This document shows, in pieces, positions 21,702 through 30,633 of a DNA stretch of 33,303 bases. Made by a program: the position numbers and the translations under genes. Under the pieces are notes generated by a model. That model saw nothing but the letters and a program-made list of their open reading frames with translations. It was not told the DNA's origin and made no database searches. Source of the stretch: DASTDY01 sp035478375. Its GTDB lineage: Bacteria > Patescibacteriota > Saccharimonadia > Saccharimonadales > EFPC-124. Location: assembly GCA_035478375.1 (NCBI GenBank), contig DATIJQ010000057.1, positions 1 through 33,303 of the forward strand, written 5' to 3'. Position 1 is the stretch's first letter, and each line of letters begins with the position of its first letter.

Positions 21702-22382
21702 ATGGGTGAAAAAATTTCACTAGTAGCAGAAGACCGAACTGTTGTTGGTAAAAAAGTTAAGCAACTACGTAAACAGGGTTTAGTACCGGGCGTTGTATAT
21801 GGGCACGATGTGGCAGCGAAGCCGGTGACTATACAGGCTGTGGCCGCTACCAAAGCTTGGCGTGCTGCGGGCAAGCACCACGTTATTGAGGTGACGATTG
21901 GCGGCAAAAAGCAGCTGACAATGATTAAGTCGGCTGATGTCGATCCGGTTAAGCATTCGCTGCGACACCTTAGTTTATTCGCTGTAAAGCAGAACGAAAA
22001 GGTTGAGGCTGAGATTCCACTTAAAGTCGCTGGTGAAGGCGAAACACCTGCCGAAAAAGCTGGTTTGGTTGTGCTAAAAGCGCTCGAAGCCATACAGGTA
22101 CAATCGCTGCCCGCCGCTCTGCCTGACTTTTTGGAAGTCCCCGGCGACAAATTAGTTGAGCCTGGCGATCATTTAACTGTGGCCGACATCATGCCAATCA
22201 AGGGCGTCGAAATTTTAACCGATCCAGAAGTCGTCGTCGTTAGTGCATATGAGCCAAGCGCCTTGGCTGCGCAAAATGAGAACGCTGCGGGTGAGGCTAC
22301 CGAGGGCGAGGAGCCAGAAGCGGAGGATAGTGTCGAGGAAAACGATGAACATGCCGATAATAGTGAAGGCAGAGAAAAGTAG
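21702..22382 (+). CDS. rplY: 50S ribosomal protein bL25, CTC-type
   Basis: Binds 5S rRNA in the large subunit. The 226-residue protein has the L25 domain (1-90; RKQGLVPGVVYGHDVAAKPV) and the C-terminal TL5/CTC beta domain (about 95-190; EIPLKVAGEGETPAEKAGLV). An acidic tail of about 35 residues, mostly Glu, Ala and Asp, follows. The start at 21702 is chosen because GGAGG lies six bases before it; an upstream in-frame ATG at 21648 lies before the promoter. Together with dedA this core pair interrupts the accessory cluster. Confidence 0.95.
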   Translation: MGEKISLVAEDRTVVGKKVKQLRKQGLVPGVVYGHDVAAKPVTIQAVAATKAWRAAGKHHVIEVTIGGKKQLTMIKSADVDPVKHSLRHLSLFAVKQNEKVEAEIPLKVAGEGETPAEKAGLVVLKALEAIQVQSLPAALPDFLEVPGDKLVEPGDHLTVADIMPIKGVEILTDPEVVVVSAYEPSALAAQNENAAGEATEGEEPEAEDSVEENDEHADNSEGREK

Positions 22383-22401
22383 ATGACTTTAACTCTACAT
22401 T

Positions 22402-22929
22402 TTAGAAAGTAAGAAGTCTAAGGTGATCAAGTCCGAGCAATGCGACCTCAACATCGGTCATACGACCAGAGCGAACTATTTTTAAGAGGTCAGGTATGCT
22501 AACTAGTTTAACGTTCAGAAATTCACTGTCGTCAAGCTGCTGGTCGCTAATTCGCTTGCAATTTGTTGCAACGAAACAACTGCGTTCCATCGTTGCATAA
22601 GCATCATCAAAGCAGTTAGTGACAAACTCCACGTTACCTTCATAGCCAGTTTCTTCACGAAGCTCACGAGTAATAGCTTGCTCGCGTGTCTCACCTTTGT
22701 CTACATAGCCGCCAGGCAGTTCGTTTAATATAGTATTCGGCCCGGGACGAAATTGCTCAACTGTTATAACCTTGTCATTTTCTGTTAGTGCCAAGACGCA
22801 AATGGCAGGACGGGTAAGTTTAATATAGAAGTTTTTAGTTCTTCCATTGGGTAATTCGTAGGTACGTTCTTCTATTTGCATGAAGTTGTCAAAAACAACT
22901 TGAGATTTTAGCAGTTTCCAGCTATCCAT
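22402..22929 (-). CDS. Nudix hydrolase, ADP-ribose pyrophosphatase-like
   Basis: A 175-residue enzyme with a canonical Nudix box (GGYVDKGETREQAITRELRE, then ETGY) carrying all catalytic Glu residues. The sequence before the box (VLALTENDKVITVEQFRPGP, then LNELPGG) is typical of ADP-ribose or ADP-sugar pyrophosphatases, which split ADP-ribose into AMP and ribose 5-phosphate. GAGGAG lies eight bases before the ATG. It is the last gene of a five-gene minus-strand run, 34 bases after the P-loop kinase; a TATAAT at 22963-22968 could give it an internal promoter. In this setting it may act on the nucleotide-sugar made or used by the neighbouring enzymes. Confidence 0.87.
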   Translation of the reverse strand: MDSWKLLKSQVVFDNFMQIEERTYELPNGRTKNFYIKLTRPAICVLALTENDKVITVEQFRPGPNTILNELPGGYVDKGETREQAITRELREETGYEGNVEFVTNCFDDAYATMERSCFVATNCKRISDQQLDDSEFLNVKLVSIPDLLKIVRSGRMTDVEVALLGLDHLRLLTF

Positions 22930-22963
22930 TATAGTATTTCTCCTCTAGTAAAGGCCGTTACGA

Positions 22964-23764
22964 TTATAGAGCTCGAATGTGTTTATATAATAACATCCCA
23001 TCAAAGTCTGTTGTGTCAACCACGAAATCAGCAACTGGAGCATTGGCTCGTAAATAATTTGTATGTGGCGCATCCACGACTTTGTATCTCATTTGTAAAA
23101 AATCATCGGGTAAGCGTGGCGCGCCTTCGGGTTTTTGTCGCTCTCTTTCTAATACCCTTTTTAGCAATAGGGTATTCCTGTCGTGGACATCAACTCTGAT
23201 TTTAATGTCAAAGAAATCCCCGTGGTATGTATGTATGCCTACTCCCTCGGTGATTATTATGCTCCCCGGTTGGATAATGATACTTTGTACACTGTCTTTA
23301 GTTCCGATGTGACGATTATAGGCGTGTGGAATTAATAAAACTTGGGAATGAGTGCTATGGGCGGCAATACCCTTTGCGCATAAAACAGTTTCTCTGTATC
23401 GCTCTTGCTCCCATGCGGACGCGCTGTAATCGGCAATGCCTAAACGTTGTTCTACGATAGCCTCATTGACATTCTTTCTTGTCTCTCGCCCCATCAAAAA
23501 ATAGTCGAGAGGAATAAATGTAGTAGATGTACCCTGCCTTTCATAGAAGGCTATTAATGCGCTTGTTAAAGAAGTTTTACCCCCGTTGGTTGGACCGTCA
23601 ATGGCTATCACCGAGGCCGCCTCGCTTGCTGCTAAGTAGCCACAGATAGTATCGTATGAGGAGTGAGGAGTGTGCAACAATTCATATTGGCCGTGTTGCA
23701 AATAGGCATGTAAAGTAGCGCATCCCGTCGCGGCGGTATAGCCTTTACTAAGAAATGACTTCAT
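22964..23764 (-). CDS. P-loop kinase, uridine kinase/phosphoribulokinase-like
   Basis: About 266 residues. The Walker A motif is GPTNGGKTS, followed by a lid/substrate region with the PLDYFLMGRETRK motif typical of uridine kinase-like enzymes. Then come IIITEGVGIHTY (Walker B-like region) and RVDVHDRNTLLLKRVLERER. The conserved Asp in PLDYF is the likely catalytic base. Substrate may be a nucleoside, a pentose phosphate or a related sugar. The start is set at 23764, with GAAGGG eight bases upstream; ATG at 23779 is the alternative. It overlaps the end of the epimerase/kinase fusion gene, so the two are translationally coupled. A roughly 55-residue N-terminal extension before the P-loop has no family match that I recognise. 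Confidence 0.78.
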   Translation of the reverse strand: MKSFLSKGYTAATGCATLHAYLQHGQYELLHTPHSSYDTICGYLAASEAASVIAIDGPTNGGKTSLTSALIAFYERQGTSTTFIPLDYFLMGRETRKNVNEAIVEQRLGIADYSASAWEQERYRETVLCAKGIAAHSTHSQVLLIPHAYNRHIGTKDSVQSIIIQPGSIIITEGVGIHTYHGDFFDIKIRVDVHDRNTLLLKRVLERERQKPEGAPRLPDDFLQMRYKVVDAPHTNYLRANAPVADFVVDTTDFDGMLLYKHIRAL

Positions 23765-25823
23765 CTTTAAGCCCTTCATACACCTTATTTAGATAGTAAG
23801 TCCCTATAATATAAGACGCTAGTGCCGTCGCTGTGGTGTTATCGGTGTAGAGCCGAAAGGGAATATCGGCTAAGAAATGTGTGGCCGCTGCGAAAGCAAT
23901 ACGCTGTTGCCAATAGGGCTCACGGCTAATAACGTTTGTCCTAAAGATTTGGTTATGGGCTAACAAATTGAGGAATTCGCTGTGCAGCTGCCGAGATATC
24001 TGTGGTATTTGTTCAAAATGAACGACAAAGTTCCCCTGACTCTTCATAGCTACCATTGGTTCCTTGCTAATAACAAATTCCCCGAATCCTCCCAAAGTAA
24101 ACGCGAGCTTTGCGTAATCGTAGAGTGGATCCCAATTACCAATATGACCTCTAGGGTCGATTAATCTAATATTTTGGGTTTTCCTTTCAAAAACAGTGTT
24201 CAAGAATGTTAGGTCTCCATGAAAACAGAAAGCTTCAATGCGCGGCTTAAGCAAATCTCTTAACCGTTCATTTTTCAGTAAATCACTAAGGATTAAATGT
24301 GGCGCCGTATATTGTACGTCGTTGATGGTAATTACGTCTTGAACAGTCAACACTTCCTCAATAGGTCTTAGTCGGGAAAATGATCGCTCCACATAGTAGG
24401 CGTCAAGGTTGCCGTATGGATTTATTGCAGGTTTACAGTTTTTAAGCACACTGTCGGAAAGACAGCCAATAAAACGTACAACGCTATCGCGGTATTCGTT
24501 AATGGGTAAATCGCCATCCTTTATGGATTGGTAGAAGTTTTTGCCGTCCAGATATTCTATAGTCTCAGACGAAAAAGTTTCGTCCGTTTTTGCGTCCACA
24601 AGACGTGGATACATAGATGCAAGCTTTGGCTTATGCTTAGAAATGTATTGATAGTATTTAATTTCGTTAGCAACCTTGGCGATCCCATTGCCCTCAACAC
24701 CGTCATAAATAGCAACCTTACGAACCTTCTTGACTCTATCCGTGCCAGCTACTATACAAAGATGTGCCGTCGAACTACCCTTGAGCGTTTGTATAATCTG
24801 TTCGCCTGGTTTAAGAAAATCTTGCAAGGAGCGGCCATCTTTCATTTGGTGATAAGTTTGTTCTTTGTGCCAGCGCAAAGTTGCAGAGAAGCCGTCTTTA
24901 AAAGGTGTAGGCTTGATAATATCAGTAAGCGCAGAAATTGCAGGTAAAACAGGATATTCCGGTCGTTGCCTTTTAGAGATTGATGCGGCCGTAAGCTCTC
25001 CATATGCTGTTGGCGTAGCGTGAATGATCATATCTGCCAAGTCTTGCGTCTCGATCGTCTCATCTGATTTACAATCGAATGTCTCTCGCAGATCCTTCTC
25101 TATAATGGTATTTATAAGAGTGTTGATGTCGTTCGAGTATACAAAATCTCTTTTCTCTTTTGGATATATAATGTTATGTCCAATTAGGCGACCTTGTATC
25201 ATTCGTGGTATTAGACGAGGATTGTCATATCCGGGACCGTAAGCGTTAGTTATGCGGAGGGTCGCAGAATTTGGCATGCTGTTTATTATGGCTTCACCGA
25301 GGTACTTTGACAAAGCATAGCCATTGTACTCACCGAATGGAAATTGCGAATTTTGTTGAATGAATGCCTGAGCTAACATGCGCAGATCATAGAGCTTGCC
25401 ATTATGAGTAAGATATTCTTGGCAAAATTCAACAAATCTACTACGGAGACTGTTTAGCTCATGTTCATTTTTTAGTTCGTATATCATTTCTGTGGAAATA
25501 TAGATCATCTTGGGAGCACCAGTGTGCATTGTCGCGATCGCTAGCGCCCCTGTGAGCATTGCGTTCACGGCTATTACTTCTTCGAGGTTATACAGGTCTG
25601 AATTAAGCAGGGCAGCGCAGTGCACGACTACGCTGTCTTTTACAAAATCATTTAAGAAAGACGTGGCGTATTTAAGATCGTCGTCAAAAGAAAATGGCTC
25701 GATTTTTTTAAAAGTAGTATAGCCACCTTTCCTAACTAAGGCCTTAACTTCGTCCTTGTTGCTCAGGCTATTAAGATAGCCCCTGCCAATATTACCTGTA
25801 ATACCGGTAATTGCTAGTCTCAT
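23748..25823 (-). CDS. SDR epimerase fused to an APH-type kinase
   Basis: A 691-residue two-domain protein. Residues 1-300 are an extended short-chain dehydrogenase, as in nucleotide-sugar epimerases and dehydratases. The dinucleotide-binding motif is GITGNIG (7-13), with the Y169-x3-K173 pair, STEMIY before it, and RITNAYGPGYDNPRLIPRMI after it. Residues about 340-640 are an aminoglycoside phosphotransferase-like kinase with H535-G536-D537, N542 and the metal-binding D556 in LIDPRGHIG. The combination suggests one polypeptide that both alters and phosphorylates a sugar or sugar-like substrate. Its start overlaps the HAD gene stop by four bases, and its end overlaps the P-loop kinase. AT-rich codon use suggests acquisition. 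Confidence 0.85.
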   Translation of the reverse strand: MRLAITGITGNIGRGYLNSLSNKDEVKALVRKGGYTTFKKIEPFSFDDDLKYATSFLNDFVKDSVVVHCAALLNSDLYNLEEVIAVNAMLTGALAIATMHTGAPKMIYISTEMIYELKNEHELNSLRSRFVEFCQEYLTHNGKLYDLRMLAQAFIQQNSQFPFGEYNGYALSKYLGEAIINSMPNSATLRITNAYGPGYDNPRLIPRMIQGRLIGHNIIYPKEKRDFVYSNDINTLINTIIEKDLRETFDCKSDETIETQDLADMIIHATPTAYGELTAASISKRQRPEYPVLPAISALTDIIKPTPFKDGFSATLRWHKEQTYHQMKDGRSLQDFLKPGEQIIQTLKGSSTAHLCIVAGTDRVKKVRKVAIYDGVEGNGIAKVANEIKYYQYISKHKPKLASMYPRLVDAKTDETFSSETIEYLDGKNFYQSIKDGDLPINEYRDSVVRFIGCLSDSVLKNCKPAINPYGNLDAYYVERSFSRLRPIEEVLTVQDVITINDVQYTAPHLILSDLLKNERLRDLLKPRIEAFCFHGDLTFLNTVFERKTQNIRLIDPRGHIGNWDPLYDYAKLAFTLGGFGEFVISKEPMVAMKSQGNFVVHFEQIPQISRQLHSEFLNLLAHNQIFRTNVISREPYWQQRIAFAAATHFLADIPFRLYTDNTTATALASYIIGTYYLNKVYEGLKDEVIS

Positions 25824-26638
25824 TTTTGTACCTCTTTGAGAATGAAGTTTCCTAACTTTTTTGGGTCAGGAATGTAAGTTGTATGTTCTGGTAATCGTGC
25901 TATCATATCTTCTGTCATATCATTGCCGACTACCACTGGGTAGGCGAGCCCTTCCAGGGTTAGCATAGGCTCGTCGTTATGGTCGTTCCCGACAGCCATG
26001 GCTCGAGATAAGTCGATGCCTCTCATGTCGGCAATAATTTGCATCGCAGTTCCCTTATTGGGACCATCAGGCATAAAATTAACTGTTGTCCCTCGTGAGT
26101 AAAATGTAATCTCTGGTAACTCTTGTAGATCATCTTCATATGTACGACACGTAATCATGCAGGGGTTATGGTGCTTAATTTCTCGGTATAAGTCCCTTTT
26201 GCTACTTGTGAAGACGATTGCATTATGTGAGTAGGTGCTACGCAAACGTTCAGCTTCAGCGCCGTCCGGTGACCACAGTAACGTTTTTGCGCGTGGTTCT
26301 TGCGGATGGAATGCTACGTATCTAAGCCCTTCCAGTTTGTCGATAAAGTCGCAAACAGTCGCCTGTTCCCCAGGAGACAAAGCGTGATAATACAAATTTT
26401 CATATGTTTCGCCGTCAACAATTCGTGCTCCGTTTTCGAGCGCTACTGGCATTTCGGGTGAGACCGCCAAAGAAGGGTTTTGCGAAATAGCTTCCCAGAA
26501 ACGAGGATAACCTCGTGCGGTAACTACAGTTTTGGCGAATTCCGGCCTTGCATCCAAAGCATCACGTAGCCCTTCGTATGCGTGACCATGTTCGTCTATG
26601 GTTGTTTTGTCTAGATCAAAAAATCCGGCTTCAATCAT
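25820..26638 (-). CDS. HAD-superfamily phosphatase, Cof-type
   Basis: A 272-residue phosphatase of the haloacid dehalogenase superfamily. Motif I is FFDLDKTTID (Asp8 nucleophile, Asp10 acid/base). Motif II is the VVTARGYPRFWE region. Motif III is the Lys in GPNKGTAMQI, and motif IV is GNDHNDEPML. The large insert between motifs II and III is the C2 cap of Cof-type and sugar-phosphatase members. It probably removes a phosphate from a small sugar or nucleotide. Four-base ATGA overlaps on both sides couple it to the cytidylyltransferase-like gene before it and the SDR/APH fusion after it. Confidence 0.87.
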   Translation of the reverse strand: MIEAGFFDLDKTTIDEHGHAYEGLRDALDARPEFAKTVVTARGYPRFWEAISQNPSLAVSPEMPVALENGARIVDGETYENLYYHALSPGEQATVCDFIDKLEGLRYVAFHPQEPRAKTLLWSPDGAEAERLRSTYSHNAIVFTSSKRDLYREIKHHNPCMITCRTYEDDLQELPEITFYSRGTTVNFMPDGPNKGTAMQIIADMRGIDLSRAMAVGNDHNDEPMLTLEGLAYPVVVGNDMTEDMIARLPEHTTYIPDPKKLGNFILKEVQK

Positions 26639-27693
26639 TGTTCTAACTCGTACAATTGCATATGGTTAGCTTCATCATCTTTACCCTCTGCTCGCAGTTG
26701 CTTTATCCTACTTGAAGATGCTGGCGCACAGTCATAAGGCAATTCCTCTACTAAAGTTATTTTCGTCCCAAATTGGTCTGTCACGTAATCTATGCCATTG
26801 TCGAGTACCGCTCGATCATTAGATTGACGGTGTACAACGTAAGCGTGCATTTTTGGATCAGAGAACCGAGCTGTAGCTTTAGTTGTAGGATTGCCTTGTT
26901 GTATTGCGCTTACATCAAGTAGTAATTTATCGCTGCCAGTAAGCCATCTATACTCGTCGTCTCCGCTTAACGTTGCCAACAAATCCATTTGGATCGGATA
27001 TTTTTCAGCAAGACCAACCCCGCCCGGAACATCAATTTGAGTTATCCTAGTGTTATCTAGTAGTGAACTTTTGTAAAAACCTTCCTCGGCTGCAGCGTAA
27101 CGATCTTCATACGATGCATCAAAGCTTTTCTTACGGGGGTGTTGCTCCATTACCTGGAGCAACGCACTTGAACTTTCGCCTGCCGATATAAGGGCGGATT
27201 GTACGGCAATACGATGCCCAATATGTTGCGGATCAAACGTGCCTAAGTACTGAATAAAAGGACGGTGAGTGTGCCATTCTTCTAGACCCTTTCTGTTGTC
27301 TAGGATTAGATCAGCAATTAAGGCCAAATGGCCGAGACGAGTTACGAATTTAGGTAATGCTTCTATTGCCGCAGCATTACCTTCGGCGGCGACCTCTGCA
27401 AAATCATTGAAATATCTTGTTTTGTACGTGTCGGGTGTGTTGTGGCTTACTCCATCTATAACGGTAGTTCTCAACGCTTCGGCAAATCCAACCAACACGT
27501 CAGGGCGAGCAATGGAAAGAACACTTGGTGAACGACCTTGTTGTAAATCCTCTATAATTTGTGAGATAGCAGAACTAAAAGCATGCCGGCCAAGCTTGAT
27601 AAGCAATTCTTCTTGAGGAGTTGGCCTCACGTCTACATTATAAGCGCGCTCCCTACTTATCAACGCGTCTGTTGAGTTTTGAATTTTATCCAT
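26635..27693 (-). CDS. Cytidylyltransferase-fold nucleotidyltransferase (NadD-like)
   Basis: 352 residues. The nucleotide-binding motif GTFDPQHIGH is at 151-160 and the second motif SSSRIKQL at 326-333; the latter matches the ISSTxIR signature of the adenylyltransferases NadD/NMNAT and PPAT. About 140 residues before the core form a helical region I do not recognise. The enzyme most likely joins a phosphorylated compound to a nucleotide with release of pyrophosphate. NMN/NaMN, sugar-phosphate or polyol-phosphate substrates all fit. It is the first gene of the minus-strand operon; GGAGGAG lies 11 bases before ATG. The stop overlaps the HAD start by four bases. Confidence 0.8.
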   Translation of the reverse strand: MDKIQNSTDALISRERAYNVDVRPTPQEELLIKLGRHAFSSAISQIIEDLQQGRSPSVLSIARPDVLVGFAEALRTTVIDGVSHNTPDTYKTRYFNDFAEVAAEGNAAAIEALPKFVTRLGHLALIADLILDNRKGLEEWHTHRPFIQYLGTFDPQHIGHRIAVQSALISAGESSSALLQVMEQHPRKKSFDASYEDRYAAAEEGFYKSSLLDNTRITQIDVPGGVGLAEKYPIQMDLLATLSGDDEYRWLTGSDKLLLDVSAIQQGNPTTKATARFSDPKMHAYVVHRQSNDRAVLDNGIDYVTDQFGTKITLVEELPYDCAPASSSRIKQLRAEGKDDEANHMQLYELEQ

Positions 27694-27830
27694 TGAAACT
27701 CATACTCCTCCGTGGATAATCTTTTTACCTCAGTTTTACGGTTTACTAGTATGTATGTCCGTCTTTGTCGGAGACAGCGGCATCGTAGTAGTATTTCGTT
27801 CCCCGTGTCAATAGCAGGACCTGTGGAAAA

Positions 27831-29600
27831 CTATTCCTCTATAAACCCACCCGACTGATGCGCCCAAAGCTGTGCGTAAATGCCGTCATGTTGCAACAGT
27901 TCGGTGTGTGAGCCTTGCTCTTTTATAACGCCGTTTGCCAGCACGACTATGCGATCCATGTGCTGGATGGTGCTTAAGCGGTGGGCAATGACGATGGTGG
28001 TCCGGCCTTTAATTAACTCCTTAAGGGCGTCTTGGATGAGTCGTTCGCTTTCGCTGTCGAGTGCGCTGGTGGCTTCGTCGAGCAGCAAAATTGGCGCGTC
28101 TTTTAAGATTGCGCGAGCAATGGCAATGCGCTGGCGTTGGCCGCCGCTTAATTTAACGCCGCGTTCGCCAACCATGGTGTCGTAGCCTTTGGGTAGGTGG
28201 TCTATGAATTCGGCAGCGTGGGCGCGTTTGGCGGCAGCGGCAATTTGGGCATCGGTTGCGTTGGGGTTGCCGTAGGCAATGTTTTCGCGGATGGTTCGGT
28301 GGAACAGCAGTGGTTCTTGCGGCACGTAGGCAATGTGGCTGCGCAAATCGCTTTGGCGGATCTTGCTGATGTCTTGACCGTCAATCAAAATTGCGCCTTT
28401 GTCGATGTCGGCGAATCGCAGCAATAATTTGGTCAGCGTTGTTTTGCCGGAGCCAGATTGCCCGACTAAGCCGACCTTTTCGCCCGGCTTTATGTGTAAC
28501 GTAAAATCGGTAAACAACGGGTCGTCTTTGGCATCGCTGTGGCTAAAGTCAAAGTGGTCCATGGTGATTTCGCCGCGTGGCACAGTAAAAGGTTGCGGGT
28601 TTGTCGGGTCTTGCACCTCTGGCTGACGGTGTAAAATCTCGGTCATTTCTTCGGCGTCGCTAAAGTTTTGTTCTAGGCCACGCGTAATAGAACCAAGCCC
28701 CCACAGCGAAGCTATAAGCTGCAAAATGTACACTTGCACCAACAGCAACGTACCAACTTGGACGTGCTGTTGCATGACGGCATAAATTGACAACACAAGT
28801 ATGGCAAATTGCAAGCCAGTCATCATAAGCGCGGTAATGCTGCCATTACGGATGGCGCGACGCCAGGCGCGGAATTTTTTAACAGCGCGGTCGTTTGATT
28901 TTTCAAAATATGCAGCGCCTTCGTTGCTTTCGCGCGCGAACGATTTTATGGTGGCTACGTTAGCAATACTATCGGCTAATTGCGCCGTCAGCGCCGTATC
29001 GGCTTTGGCGGCGATCCGCGACAGCTTGATACGTTTGCGCGTAAGGGTAATGTTGAGCCAGACAAAAAATATCGTCCAGGTAAACAGCGCCAAGGCAATA
29101 ACTGGCGACAAAAACAGTAATACGATTATGGCAACAATAAACTTAACAAGTGTTTCGAGCGCTTGGTTAAGCAAAATGTCGGTAATCGCCACAAACCCGC
29201 TCGAAAACCGGTTAGCTTGGTTTACCAGCGCACCACTAAAACTATTATTGTGGAAGTCAAGACTTTGTTGCAAAAGCCAGTTAAACGTTTTGTTTTCGAG
29301 ATTTTGCCGCACCTTGGTTTGCAAGCGAACAATAAGCGACAAACCACCAAAAATAAACGCCTGCCCAATCACACCAACAACAAGGAAGGCTACCAAAAAT
29401 GGCGTAAAATCCGCCCAGTTGTTTGTGCCATGTTGGGCATTTTGCACAAGTTTATTAATAGTTTGAGCGGCAATAAGCGGCAAGATCATTTCTTGCAGGG
29501 CGATGCCAATTGGCCAGCATACAAGCATGCCGGTTAGGTGCCAGGGGTAGCGCTTGCTTTCGCGCAAAAAAATACTGATTGTCTTACGTGTTGTTCCCAT
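27831..29600 (-). CDS. ABC exporter with fused membrane and ATPase domains
   Basis: A 589-residue half-transporter of the MsbA/multidrug/lipid exporter type that works as a dimer in the cytoplasmic membrane. The membrane domain (about 20-320) has six hydrophobic helices. The ATPase domain has Walker A GQSGSGKTT, Q-loop YVPQEPLLF, signature LSGGQRQR, Walker B ILLLDEATSALD and H-loop IVIAHRLST. The start is set at 29600 (MGTTRKTISIFLRESKRYPW); the frame stays open 40 codons further upstream, but those residues look random. The cargo is unknown. It diverges from trhO and lies just after the accessory cluster, so export of a product made there is possible but unproven. Confidence 0.93.
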   Translation of the reverse strand: MGTTRKTISIFLRESKRYPWHLTGMLVCWPIGIALQEMILPLIAAQTINKLVQNAQHGTNNWADFTPFLVAFLVVGVIGQAFIFGGLSLIVRLQTKVRQNLENKTFNWLLQQSLDFHNNSFSGALVNQANRFSSGFVAITDILLNQALETLVKFIVAIIVLLFLSPVIALALFTWTIFFVWLNITLTRKRIKLSRIAAKADTALTAQLADSIANVATIKSFARESNEGAAYFEKSNDRAVKKFRAWRRAIRNGSITALMMTGLQFAILVLSIYAVMQQHVQVGTLLLVQVYILQLIASLWGLGSITRGLEQNFSDAEEMTEILHRQPEVQDPTNPQPFTVPRGEITMDHFDFSHSDAKDDPLFTDFTLHIKPGEKVGLVGQSGSGKTTLTKLLLRFADIDKGAILIDGQDISKIRQSDLRSHIAYVPQEPLLFHRTIRENIAYGNPNATDAQIAAAAKRAHAAEFIDHLPKGYDTMVGERGVKLSGGQRQRIAIARAILKDAPILLLDEATSALDSESERLIQDALKELIKGRTTIVIAHRLSTIQHMDRIVVLANGVIKEQGSHTELLQHDGIYAQLWAHQSGGFIEE

Positions 29601-29726
29601 AATTAAAACTCTTAAAATGTTTGTTTGTGATAACAAGGCGCTCAGCCTTGGCAAGCATAGCGGACTGGCTCGTCCAGTCGTATTACAAATAGTATACCCG
29701 AACGAGCGGGCAAAGCGCAAGTCTTA

Positions 29727-29735
29727 TGGTATAAT
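29727..29735 (+). promoter_or_regulatory. Extended -10 promoter of trhO
   Basis: TGG-TATAAT; predicted +1 near 29742, two bases before the ATG. No Shine-Dalgarno. Confidence 0.65.
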
Positions 29736-29743
29736 ATGGGTCG

Positions 29744-30631
29744 ATGCAAAAAATCCTGCTTTACTATAAATTTGCGCCATTGGCCGACCCCGAAGCTGTT
29801 AGGCTGTGGCAAAAAACGTTGTGCGAACATCTTAGTTTAAAGGGGCGGATTTTAATTTCTAACCATGGCCTAAATGGCACGGTTGGTGGCGATATTGACG
29901 ACCTAAAGGCATACGTAAAAGCAACCAAAAGTTACGCGCCAATGAAGGGGATTACGTTTAAGTGGTCAGATGGCGCTCGGGATGATTTTCCGCGCCTGAG
30001 TGTCCGCGTCCGGCCAGAAGTCGTGACCTTTGGCGTGCCCGACGAAATTAAAGTGGATGACCACGGCGTGGTCGGCGGCGGCAAACACTTAAGCCCAAAG
30101 CAAGTGCACGAACTCGTGGCCGAACGTGGCGACGACGTAGTCTTTTTTGACGGCCGCAACACCTACGAAGCCGCGGTGGGCAAGTTCAAAAACGCCGTCG
30201 TGCCCCAAACGCGCACCGCGCGTGATTTTTTAGACGACCTGGCAGGCGACAAATATAATGACATCAAAAACAAACCGGTCATCACGTATTGCACTGGCGG
30301 CGTGCGCTGCGAAGTACTCAGCGCGTTAATGAAAAACCGCGGTTTTACAGAGGTCTACCAAATTGACGGCGGCATTGTAAAATACGGGCAAGAATATGGC
30401 GACGACGGGCTATGGGAAGGCTCGCTGTACGTTTTTGACAAGCGCATGCGCCAACAATTCTCGGACCACACCGCAGACATTGGCGAGTGCGTGCACTGCC
30501 ACACCAAAACTAGCAACTACGAAAACTGCGTCGTCAAAAGCTGCAACAATTTGGTGCTGATTTGCGAAAACTGCGCCACCACTAAGCAAGCCTGTTCGGC
30601 CAAATGTGCCGCGCAATTTGTGGCCGCATAG
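29744..30631 (+). CDS. trhO: tRNA uridine(34) hydroxylase, rhodanese family
   Basis: A 295-residue protein of the YceA/TrhO family, which introduces oxygen at uridine 34 of certain tRNAs on the way to 5-methoxy- or carboxymethoxy-uridine. The N-terminal ferredoxin-like domain (YYKFAPLADPEAVRLWQKTL) carries the family motif RILISNHGLNGTVGG. The rhodanese domain carries FFDGRNTYEA, and the active-site Cys is in YCTGGVRCE. The C-terminal Cys-rich part (CVHC, CENC, CSAKC) is also seen in the family. The end lies 15 bases before the next gene. Confidence 0.94.
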   Translation: MQKILLYYKFAPLADPEAVRLWQKTLCEHLSLKGRILISNHGLNGTVGGDIDDLKAYVKATKSYAPMKGITFKWSDGARDDFPRLSVRVRPEVVTFGVPDEIKVDDHGVVGGGKHLSPKQVHELVAERGDDVVFFDGRNTYEAAVGKFKNAVVPQTRTARDFLDDLAGDKYNDIKNKPVITYCTGGVRCEVLSALMKNRGFTEVYQIDGGIVKYGQEYGDDGLWEGSLYVFDKRMRQQFSDHTADIGECVHCHTKTSNYENCVVKSCNNLVLICENCATTKQACSAKCAAQFVAA

Positions 30632-30633
30632 CG

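Noticed and set aside
17605..27693. Complete ADP- or GDP-heptose biosynthesis cluster
   Set aside because: Enzyme classes match in outline, but no sedoheptulose-7-phosphate isomerase is present and the GHMP, HAD and NTase motifs look like other subfamilies.
28801..29466. Open frame of 221 codons on the plus strand
   Set aside because: It lies antisense to the membrane domain of the ABC exporter and has no promoter or ribosome site.
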